Shown: one piece after another, positions 56,051 through 64,000 of the stretch
Numbering within the stretch: position 1 is the stretch's first letter
Layout of the letters: the number at the start of each line of letters is the position of its first letter
Assembly (NCBI GenBank): GCA_017413105.1
Contig: JAFPVA010000170.1
Coordinates: 21,174-85,173 of the forward strand
Source of the DNA: Butyrivibrio sp.
GTDB lineage: Bacteria > Bacillota > Clostridia > Lachnospirales > Lachnospiraceae
DNA: 64,000 bases
Direction: 5' to 3'
Notes under the pieces: generated by a model
Seen by the model: the letters and a program-made list of their open reading frames with translations, nothing else
Told to the model about the DNA's origin: nothing
Databases searched by the model: none
Program-made: the position numbers and the translations under genes

Positions 56051-56097
56051 AAGAGGGTTATGATCTGATCACTATGAGTAAATCATGACCCTCTTTT
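56051..56097 (+). terminator. Terminator after the second ligase
   Basis: A 14-bp stem (56051-56064 with 56082-56095, one G-T pair), 17-nt loop, short T-run. It closes the acyl-carrier/ligase module. I see no clear promoter in the remaining 130 nt before the next gene. Confidence 0.75.
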
Positions 56098-56228
56098 CTG
56101 TTACATGTTTTTATCATGGAAAATATGGATAAAAAGCGGCGGTGCTGATGTTTGCATTTTGTCCTGATTTCTATTAGAATTAATTGGGCTTTTTAGACCC
56201 ACCTATTTGTGAAATGGAGGAAACTACC

Positions 56229-57413
56229 GTGAAAATTGCAGTTGTGGGAACCGGATATGTTGGATTATCAAATTCTATCCTGCTGTCTCAATATAATGAT
56301 GTAACAGCCGTAGATATTATTGAGGAAAAGGTAAACATGATCAACAACAGGAAATCACCTATTGTTGACAAGGAGATACAGGAATACTTGCAGAAGGATA
56401 ACTTAAGACTTCATGCAACAACAGATGCGTCAAGCGCATTTGAAAATGCTGATTTTGTCATCGTATCTACACCAACAAACTATGATGAGAAGCTTAACTA
56501 TTTTGATACATCATCTGTTCAGAGCGTTGTGAATCAGGTGAGAAAAGAGAATCCCGAAGCTTATATAGTTATCAAGTCCACCATCCCTGTTGGATATACG
56601 GAGGAACTGCTTGAGACATATCATACAGACCACATTATGTTTTCACCGGAGTTTTTGAGAGAAGGGCATGCTCTTTATGACAATCTTTACCCTTCAAGAA
56701 TAATAGTTGGTTATGACACAGACAGTGAAGAAGCAAAAGAAAGAGCTGAGCTTTTTGCAGGACTTCTTAAGCAGGGCGCAATCAAAGAGGATGTGCAGAC
56801 ACTGTTCATGAATACTACAGAGGCAGAGTGCGTTAAGCTGTTTGCCAATACATATCTTGCCCTCAGAGTATCCTATTTTAATGAACTTGATACATACGCT
56901 GAATTAAGAGGCCTTAATACCAGAAATATCATTGATGGTGTATGCCTTGATCCAAGAATTGGCGACTTTTACAATAATCCATCTTTCGGATACGGTGGAT
57001 ATTGCCTGCCTAAGGATACCAAGCAGCTTCTGGCAAACTACGAGGATGTGCCTAATAATCTTATCACCGCCATCGTTGATGCCAACAGGACAAGAAAAGA
57101 TTTCATAGCTGACAGAATCTGGGCTCTTCATCCTAAGAAGGTTGGCGTATACAGACTTACAATGAAGGCCGGTTCAGACAATTTCAGGCAGTCAGCTATC
57201 CAGGGAATCATGAAACGAGTAAAGTCCAGAGGTATAGAGTGTGTTGTATATGAGCCAACTTTAAAGGATGACAGTTTCTTTAACTCTAAGGTTGTAAGAG
57301 ATCTGGATGCGTTTAAAAAAGAGTGTGACTTTATCATTGCAAACCGTCTTACACCTGAACTTCAGGATGTAAAAGATAAAGTATATACAAGAGATTTATT
57401 TGGAAATGAGTAA
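56229..57413 (+). CDS. UDP-glucose 6-dehydrogenase
   Basis: 394 aa nucleotide-sugar dehydrogenase oxidising UDP-glucose to UDP-glucuronate with two NAD. The N-terminal motif is [15 protein letters not shown], then [33 protein letters not shown] near residue 138, and [14 protein letters not shown] near 257 containing the catalytic Cys. It is of the short HasB-like type. The start is GTG at 56229 with GGAGG 9 nt upstream; the frame extends upstream without a ribosome-binding site. The epimerase-like gene follows immediately. Confidence 0.92.
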   Translation: MKIAVVGTGYVGLSNSILLSQYNDVTAVDIIEEKVNMINNRKSPIVDKEIQEYLQKDNLRLHATTDASSAFENADFVIVSTPTNYDEKLNYFDTSSVQSVVNQVRKENPEAYIVIKSTIPVGYTEELLETYHTDHIMFSPEFLREGHALYDNLYPSRIIVGYDTDSEEAKERAELFAGLLKQGAIKEDVQTLFMNTTEAECVKLFANTYLALRVSYFNELDTYAELRGLNTRNIIDGVCLDPRIGDFYNNPSFGYGGYCLPKDTKQLLANYEDVPNNLITAIVDANRTRKDFIADRIWALHPKKVGVYRLTMKAGSDNFRQSAIQGIMKRVKSRGIECVVYEPTLKDDSFFNSKVVRDLDAFKKECDFIIANRLTPELQDVKDKVYTRDLFGNE

Positions 57414-57423
57414 GGAGCACGGG

Positions 57424-58551
57424 ATGCTGGAAAAGAATATAGATCTTAACGGAAAAAGAGTGTTTGTCACCGGGGCAGCGGGATTTATCGGTTCATATCT
57501 GTGTATGGAGCTCCTGAAGGAGTTTGCGGATATAAAGATTCTCGGCATTGACAGTATGAATGATTACTATGATGTGGGCATCAAGGAAGACAGATTAAAG
57601 AAGATAGCGGCGATGCTTGGCTGCGCTGGCAGAAATGACCTTGGAGAGTATGGGGTTCCTGCAAGTGTTTCAGGCACTGAGAAATTCTCTTTTGTTAAAG
57701 GCAATATTGCTGATAAAGAGGCTCTTGATAAGATATTCGCAGAATTTAAACCGGAAGTTGTTGTCAACCTGGCAGCTCAGGCCGGAGTTCGCTATTCAAT
57801 TGAGAATCCCTATGCCTATGTAGAGTCAAACCTTATCGGGTTCTGCAATATTCTTGAAGCTTGCAGGCATTCATTGGATAAGGCGTCGGAAGAGTACAAG
57901 GGCGTTGAGCATCTTGTTTATGCTTCAAGCTCCAGTGTATATGGATCAAATAAGAAGATTCCGTATAGCACAGACGATAAGGTAGATAACCCTGTTTCCC
58001 TCTATGCTGCGACCAAGAAGAGCAATGAACTTCTTGCACATTCCTATTCCAAGCTCTATGGAATCCCCAGCACGGGTCTTAGATTCTTTACAGTTTACGG
58101 ACCTGCCGGAAGACCGGATATGGCCTACTTTGGATTTACCAACAAGCTGGTTAAGGGCGAGGGTATCAAGATATTCAACTATGGTAACTGCAAGCGTGAC
58201 TTCACTTTTGTGGATGACATCGTAGAGGGTATCGTAAATGTTATGCAGGTTGCTCCTTCAGAAAATGAGAACGGCGTTAAGTACAAGGTGTATAACATTG
58301 GTAACAACGATCCGGTAAATCTTTTGGATTTTGTGGACATTCTTCAGCAGGAGCTGATTAGAGCGGGAGTTCTTCCGGAGGATTATGATTTTGAATCTCA
58401 TAAGGAACTTGTTCCGATGCAACCGGGAGATGTTGAGGTTACTTATGCTGATGTGACACCTCTTGCAAACGATTTTGGTTTTAAACCATCGACACCTCTT
58501 AGAGAGGGACTTAGAAAATTTGCCGAGTGGTATAAAGAGTATTACAAGTAA
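57424..58551 (+). CDS. UDP-glucuronate 4-epimerase-like protein
   Basis: 375 aa extended SDR. VFVTGAAGFIGSYLCMELL binds NAD, NLAAQAGVRYSIENPYAYVE near residue 117 is the hallmark of the CapI/LpsL (UDP-glucuronate epimerase) branch, and SLYAATKKSNEL near 190 holds Tyr-x3-Lys. Together with the preceding dehydrogenase this gives UDP-galacturonate from UDP-glucose. The ATG at 57424 has AAGGAG 6 nt upstream and lies 10 nt after the dehydrogenase stop. It is the last glycan gene before rpoB. Confidence 0.9.
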   Translation: MLEKNIDLNGKRVFVTGAAGFIGSYLCMELLKEFADIKILGIDSMNDYYDVGIKEDRLKKIAAMLGCAGRNDLGEYGVPASVSGTEKFSFVKGNIADKEALDKIFAEFKPEVVVNLAAQAGVRYSIENPYAYVESNLIGFCNILEACRHSLDKASEEYKGVEHLVYASSSSVYGSNKKIPYSTDDKVDNPVSLYAATKKSNELLAHSYSKLYGIPSTGLRFFTVYGPAGRPDMAYFGFTNKLVKGEGIKIFNYGNCKRDFTFVDDIVEGIVNVMQVAPSENENGVKYKVYNIGNNDPVNLLDFVDILQQELIRAGVLPEDYDFESHKELVPMQPGDVEVTYADVTPLANDFGFKPSTPLREGLRKFAEWYKEYYK

Positions 58552-58568
58552 ATTGGTGAATAAAGAAA

Positions 58569-58608
58569 GCGGCAGGTCATTTTGTTGTGACCTGCCGCAT
58601 TATTTTTT
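58569..58608 (+). terminator. Terminator at the end of the glycan region
   Basis: GCGGCAGGTCA (58569-58579) pairs with TGACCTGCCGC (58588-58598), 8-nt loop, followed by ATTATTTTTT. A strong terminator that isolates the glycan genes from rpoB. Confidence 0.92.
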
Positions 58609-58619
58609 GGAAAAAGCCC

Positions 58620-58649
58620 TTGACAAAATCAAAATTTTAGGATTACAAT
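58620..58649 (+). promoter_or_regulatory. rpoB promoter
   Basis: TTGACA (58620-58625), 18-nt spacer, TACAAT (58644-58649). Near-consensus. The transcript would start about 58656 with a leader of about 120 nt. In that leader GGGTCTTTTT (58675-58684) can pair with AAAAAGACTC (58697-58706), a possible control hairpin. It explains how rpoB-rpoC is expressed apart from rplJ-rplL. Confidence 0.8.
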
Positions 58650-58778
58650 GGATAATGCACTATTGTGGTGCAGTGGGTCTTTTTGCGCACTTTTTTAAAA
58701 AGACTCTTTAGATTGTACTAATTCTTCTTTATATTTGCAAGAGGAATTACAAAAAATAAAAGAACGGGGTGAATGTCA

Positions 58779-61700
58779 ATGGAAAAAAACAGATTACATC
58801 CTACTGGCTCGGGTAAAAATATCCGTATGAGTTTCCAGCGCCAGAAGGAAGTCCTGGAGATGCCAAACCTGATTGAAGTTCAGAAGAATTCATATCAGTG
58901 GTTTCTTGACGAAGGCTTGAAAGAAGTCTTTGACGATATCTCTCCAATTGAGGATTACAGCGGCAAGCTCAGTCTGGAATTTGTTGATTTCAAACTTTGC
59001 GAGGATGAGATTGACAAGAATAAGAATACGATTGAGAAGTGCAAGGAGAGAGATGCAACATTTGCTGCACCATTAAAGGTCAAGGTACGTCTCCACAACA
59101 AGGAAAAGGACGAAATCACAGAACATGAGATATTCATGGGCGATCTTCCTCTTATGACTGCTACTGGTACATTCGTTATCAATGGCGCAGAAAGAGTTAT
59201 CGTCAGCCAGCTCGTTCGTTCACCCGGCATTTACTATGATATTACATACGATAAGATCGGTAAGGAGCTTATGGCATGTACTGTTATTCCTAACAGAGGT
59301 GCATGGCTTGAGTATGAAACCGATCCTAATGATGTATTCTATGCCAGAGTAGACAGAACCAGAAAGGTTCCTGTAACTGTTCTTATCAGAGCTCTCGGTA
59401 TTGGTACAAATGAGGAGATTCTTGAACTCTTTGGTGATGAGCCTAAGATCCAGGGAAGCTTTTCCAAGGATTCAGCTACAGACTACCAGAGTGGTCTTCT
59501 TGAGCTCTACAGAAAGATCCGTCCAGGTGAGCCTCTTAGCGTAGAGAGCGCAGAAAGCCTTATCAATGCTATGTTCTTCGATCCTAGAAGATATGATCTT
59601 GCTAAGGTTGGACGTTATAAATTTAATAAGAAATTACATTTCAAGAACCGTATTAATGGACATGTTCTTGCTGAGGATGTTGTTGATGAGACAACAGGCG
59701 AGATGATCGCATCTGCCGGAACTAAGGTTGACAGAGCTCTTGCAACTGAGATTCAGAATGCAGCTATTCCTTATGTCCTTTTACAGGAAGAGGAGAGAAA
59801 TGTTAAGGTTCTTTCCAACATGATGGTAGATATCACAAGCTTTATTGATTGTGATCCTGTTGAACTTGGAATCACAGAGGCTGTTTACTATCCTGTACTT
59901 AAGGAGATTCTTGACGAGTATACAGTAAAGAACGATCCTGAAGGTCTTGCAGAGACAATCAAGAAGCGCGTTCATGATCTTATTCCTAAGCACATTACCA
60001 AAGAAGATATCATTGCTTCTATTAACTATAATATTCACCTTGAGTATGGCATTGGTAATGATGATGATATCGACCATCTTGGCAACAGACGTATCCGTTG
60101 CGTAGGTGAGCTGTTACAGAACCAGTACAGAATCGGTCTTTCAAGACTGGAGAGAGTAGTTCGTGAGAGAATGACAACTCATGATACTGAAGAGGTTTCA
60201 CCTCAGACTCTTATCAACATTAAGCCTGTACAGGCAGCTGTTAAGGAGTTCTTCGGATCATCCCAGTTGTCACAGTTCATGGATCAGAATAACCCTCTTG
60301 GTGAGCTTACTCACAAGAGACGTCTTTCAGCTCTTGGTCCTGGCGGTCTTTCTAGAGACAGAGCCGGATTCGAGGTTCGAGACGTACACTATACACACTA
60401 CGGCCGTATGTGTCCTATCGAGACACCTGAAGGACCTAACATCGGTCTTATCAACTCTCTTGCAAGCTATGCGAGAGTTAACGACTATGGATTTGTTGAA
60501 GCTCCGTATCGTAAGGTTGACAGAACAGATCCTGAGAATCCTGTTGTTACAGATGAGGTTGAGTACCTTACAGCTGACGAAGAGGATAACTACCATGTAG
60601 CTCAGGCTAATACGCCACTTGATGAGAATGGCCACTTTAAGAGAAAGACTGTATCAGGTCGTTACAAGGATGAGACATCCGAGTATCCTAAGACAATGTT
60701 CGAGTACATGGACGTATCACCTCGTATGGTATTCTCAGTTGCTACAGCTCTTATTCCATTCCTTGAGAATGATGATGCTAACCGTGCGCTGATGGGATCA
60801 AACATGCAGCGTCAGGCAGTGCCTCTTTTGACTACTGAGGCTCCTGCAGTTGGTACAGGCATGGAGCGCAAAGCAGCTGTTGACTCAGGTGTTTGTGTTG
60901 TTGCTAGAAAAGCAGGAACTGTTGACTTTGTTGACAGTAAGCTTATTCAGATGACATACGATGATGGTGAGAAGGAAGAGTTCCATCTTATTAAGTTCCA
61001 GAGATCTAACCAGAGTAACTGCTACAACCAGAGACCTATAGTATTTAAGGGCGATCATGTTGAAGCAGGACAGGTTATTGCAGATGGTCCTTCAACATCA
61101 CAGGGAGAACTTGGCCTTGGTAAGAACCCTCTTATCGGTTTCATGACATGGGAAGGTTACAACTACGAGGACGCTGTTCTTCTTTCAGAGAGACTTGTTC
61201 GTGACGATGTATTTACATCTGTTCATATTGAAGAGTACGAGGCAGAGGCTCGTGAGACAAAGCTTGGACCGGAAGAGATCACTCGTGATGTTCCCGGTGT
61301 AGGTGATGATGCTCTTAAGGATCTTGACGATCGCGGAATCATCCGTATCGGTGCTGAGGTTCGTGCCGGTGATATCCTTGTTGGCAAGGTAACACCTAAG
61401 GGCGAGACAGAGCTTACAGCTGAAGAGAGACTTCTTCGTGCAATCTTCGGTGAGAAGGCTAGAGAGGTACGTGATACTTCCCTTAAGGTTCCTCACGGAG
61501 AATATGGTATCGTTGTTGATGCCAAGGTATTTACAAGAGATAACGGCGACGAGCTTTCACCTGGTGTAAATCAGGCAGTTCGTATCTATATCGCTCAGAA
61601 GAGAAAAATCTCTGTTGGTGATAAGATGGCTGGTCGTCATGGTAATAAGGGTGTCGTTTCAAGAGTACTTCCTATCGAGGATATGCCATATCTTCCAAAT

Positions 61701-62642
61701 GGTAGACCGCTTGATATTGTGCTTAATCCTCTGGGCGTTCCTTCCCGTATGAATATCGGACAGGTCCTGGAGATTCACCTTTCTCTTGCAGCTAAGGCCC
61801 TGGGCTTTAACATTGCAACTCCTATCTTTGATGGTGCAAACGAGATAGATATTCAGGATACACTTGAACTTGCCAATGACTATGTAAACAGCACATGGGA
61901 AGAATTCCAGGCTAAGTACAAGGATTTGGTTGATCCTGATATTATGGATTACCTCTATGAGAATAGAGACCACAGAGAACTTTGGAAGGGTGTTCCTATC
62001 AGATCAGACGGAAAGGTTCAGCTCCGTGACGGTAGAACAGGTCAGAAGTTCGATAGCCCAACAACTATCGGACACATGCATTACCTTAAGCTCCATCATC
62101 TGGTTGACGATAAGATCCACGCTCGTTCAACCGGCCCTTACTCTCTCGTAACACAGCAGCCTCTGGGTGGTAAAGCTCAGTTTGGTGGACAGCGTTTCGG
62201 AGAAATGGAAGTTTGGGCCCTTGAGGCATATGGTGCAGCTTATACACTTCAGGAAATCCTTACAGTTAAGTCTGATGATGTAGTTGGACGTGTTAAGACT
62301 TATGAAGCAATCATTAAGGGCGACAACATTCCTGAACCTGGTGTACCTGAATCATTCAAGGTTCTTTTGAAAGAGCTTCAGTCCCTTGGACTTGATATCA
62401 AAGTCCTTCGTGAAGACAACACTGAAGTTGAGATTATGGAGAGCGTTGATTATACAGACTCTGATTATCGTTTTGAGATGGAAGGCGACGCAGCTCGTGA
62501 TTATGGTCAGGAGCAGTTTGAAGCAAATGGCTATTCCAAGCAGCACTTTGATGACAGCGGAGAGCTGGTAGACGATGCTGTGGAAGATGAGTTTGAGGCA
62601 GAGGAATCCTTTGAGGAAGGCTTTGACCCATCTGAAGAATGA
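58779..62642 (+). CDS. rpoB: DNA-directed RNA polymerase subunit beta
   Basis: 1287-1289 aa beta subunit of RNA polymerase. Visible conserved blocks include [12 protein letters not shown] near residue 150, the rifampicin-region motif [20 protein letters not shown] near 500, [36 protein letters not shown] near 800, [15 protein letters not shown] near 955 and [24 protein letters not shown] near 1140. The C-terminus is a long acidic tail rich in Glu/Asp. ATG 58779 is spaced best from GGGGTGA; ATG 58773 is the alternative. In most bacteria it directly follows rplL, but here it lies about 57 kb away. Confidence 0.98.
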   Translation: MEKNRLHPTGSGKNIRMSFQRQKEVLEMPNLIEVQKNSYQWFLDEGLKEVFDDISPIEDYSGKLSLEFVDFKLCEDEIDKNKNTIEKCKERDATFAAPLKVKVRLHNKEKDEITEHEIFMGDLPLMTATGTFVINGAERVIVSQLVRSPGIYYDITYDKIGKELMACTVIPNRGAWLEYETDPNDVFYARVDRTRKVPVTVLIRALGIGTNEEILELFGDEPKIQGSFSKDSATDYQSGLLELYRKIRPGEPLSVESAESLINAMFFDPRRYDLAKVGRYKFNKKLHFKNRINGHVLAEDVVDETTGEMIASAGTKVDRALATEIQNAAIPYVLLQEEERNVKVLSNMMVDITSFIDCDPVELGITEAVYYPVLKEILDEYTVKNDPEGLAETIKKRVHDLIPKHITKEDIIASINYNIHLEYGIGNDDDIDHLGNRRIRCVGELLQNQYRIGLSRLERVVRERMTTHDTEEVSPQTLINIKPVQAAVKEFFGSSQLSQFMDQNNPLGELTHKRRLSALGPGGLSRDRAGFEVRDVHYTHYGRMCPIETPEGPNIGLINSLASYARVNDYGFVEAPYRKVDRTDPENPVVTDEVEYLTADEEDNYHVAQANTPLDENGHFKRKTVSGRYKDETSEYPKTMFEYMDVSPRMVFSVATALIPFLENDDANRALMGSNMQRQAVPLLTTEAPAVGTGMERKAAVDSGVCVVARKAGTVDFVDSKLIQMTYDDGEKEEFHLIKFQRSNQSNCYNQRPIVFKGDHVEAGQVIADGPSTSQGELGLGKNPLIGFMTWEGYNYEDAVLLSERLVRDDVFTSVHIEEYEAEARETKLGPEEITRDVPGVGDDALKDLDDRGIIRIGAEVRAGDILVGKVTPKGETELTAEERLLRAIFGEKAREVRDTSLKVPHGEYGIVVDAKVFTRDNGDELSPGVNQAVRIYIAQKRKISVGDKMAGRHGNKGVVSRVLPIEDMPYLPNGRPLDIVLNPLGVPSRMNIGQVLEIHLSLAAKALGFNIATPIFDGANEIDIQDTLELANDYVNSTWEEFQAKYKDLVDPDIMDYLYENRDHRELWKGVPIRSDGKVQLRDGRTGQKFDSPTTIGHMHYLKLHHLVDDKIHARSTGPYSLVTQQPLGGKAQFGGQRFGEMEVWALEAYGAAYTLQEILTVKSDDVVGRVKTYEAIIKGDNIPEPGVPESFKVLLKELQSLGLDIKVLREDNTEVEIMESVDYTDSDYRFEMEGDAARDYGQEQFEANGYSKQHFDDSGELVDDAVEDEFEAEESFEEGFDPSEE

Positions 62643-62660
62643 TTGATAATGCATCAATCA

Positions 62661-62712
62661 GAACTGTGCACTACGCTGCACAGTTCGTGAGAAAGTGATA
62701 CAAGAGTGAGCG
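62661..62712. repeat. 52-nt hairpin repeat, copy 2
   Basis: A perfect 10-bp stem (62661-62670 with 62677-62686), 6-nt loop CTACGC, and the tail ending GAGTGAGCG, the same length as copy 1 at 33-84. Differences in the stem are paired changes (A-T to C-G, C-G to T-A). It lies 18 nt after the rpoB stop in the rpoB-rpoC gap. Function unknown. Confidence 0.6.
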
Positions 62713-62841
62713 CATTCCTTGCCGAAGGCAATTGGAATGAATGCGCGAAGCTTGTTCTGGAACGAGCTGTATGCGAGTGAACAGAAACGAGTAATCGGAA
62801 ATAGGTGTTTGACCGGTTTTTCGGCCGGTCAGATACCGTTT
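62713..62841 (+). other. Hairpin-rich rpoB-rpoC intergenic region
   Basis: Further stems follow the repeat: TTGCC/GGCAA near 62718-62732 inside a GCGCATTCC/GGAATG pairing, AGCTTGTTC/GAACGAGCT near 62749-62768, and TGACCGG/CCGGTCA near 62810-62831. None has a terminator-type T-run. The 245-nt gap is longer than usual for rpoB-rpoC. It may be a processing or stability element; no promoter is clear. Confidence 0.45.
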
Positions 62842-62857
62842 AAGTAACTTGTGATAG

Positions 62858-64000
<1,143 letters not shown>

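Overview
The window looks like chromosome of an anaerobic, low-GC Gram-positive bacterium of the Lachnospiraceae, probably Butyrivibrio or a close relative. The grounds are the Clostridia-type L10 leader, the L10/L12/RpoB/RpoC sequences, an Rpn-type PD-(D/E)XK gene, and frequent TTG and GTG starts behind strong Shine-Dalgarno sites. The genus is inferred from general resemblance, not from a search.

Layout. (1) 1-1401: rplJ-rplL with its promoter, L10-binding leader and attenuator, closed by a strong terminator. (2) 1447-4948: a compact block encoding a PqqD-like peptide-binding protein, a VanZ-like membrane protein, an uncharacterised nucleotidyltransferase, a lasso-type B2 transglutaminase-fold protease and an HPr-kinase-like protein. 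It resembles part of a lasso-peptide locus without a precursor or macrocyclase. (3) 5138-13417: a glycosyltransferase, a 1846-residue secreted repeat protein and an Rpn nuclease/transposase gene behind a long non-coding stretch. (4) 13657-29932: a radical SAM protein followed by about 16 kb of co-directional glycan genes with no internal terminator seen: GT4 and GT2 transferases, a WbsX-like protein, a Wzy-like polymerase, a Wzx-like flippase, two pyruvyltransferase/FrhB-like pairs, an acetyltransferase and a DGQHR-motif protein. (5) 30044-37022: a membrane-anchored beta-helix protein (minus strand), the dTDP-L-rhamnose operon rmlBDAC (plus) and a second polymerase/ligase-like protein (minus). 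(6) 37288-45053: a Wzz-like protein, a CpsD/CapB-type kinase homologue and a surface protein in one unit, then five more glycosyltransferases. (7) 45129-56039: an ABC exporter, a VioA-like sugar aminotransferase, a GT2, an acyltransferase-3 protein, two acyl carrier proteins, an SDR, a left-handed beta-helix acyltransferase, a WbqC-family protein and two tandem-duplicated AMP-forming ligases. This reads as a route to an amino sugar carrying a carrier-bound acyl or aminoacyl group. (8) 56229-58551: UDP-glucose dehydrogenase and a UDP-glucuronate-epimerase-like protein. (9) 58620-64000: rpoB with its own promoter, then rpoC, which runs off the window.

The genes fit together as one or two cell-surface polysaccharide systems. 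Rhamnose, uronic acid and an N-acylated 4-amino-4,6-dideoxy sugar are plausible precursors. Many transferases build the repeat unit, Wzx/Wzy/Wzz or the ABC protein handle export and polymerisation, and pyruvyl and acyl groups decorate it. No polyprenyl-phosphate sugar-1-phosphate transferase to start the chain is visible here. The most striking points are the placement of about 57 kb between rplL and rpoB, the orphan lasso-like block, the carrier-protein/ligase module, the kinase homologue lacking its P-loop lysine, and a 52-nt hairpin repeat with compensatory base changes found upstream of rplJ and between rpoB and rpoC.
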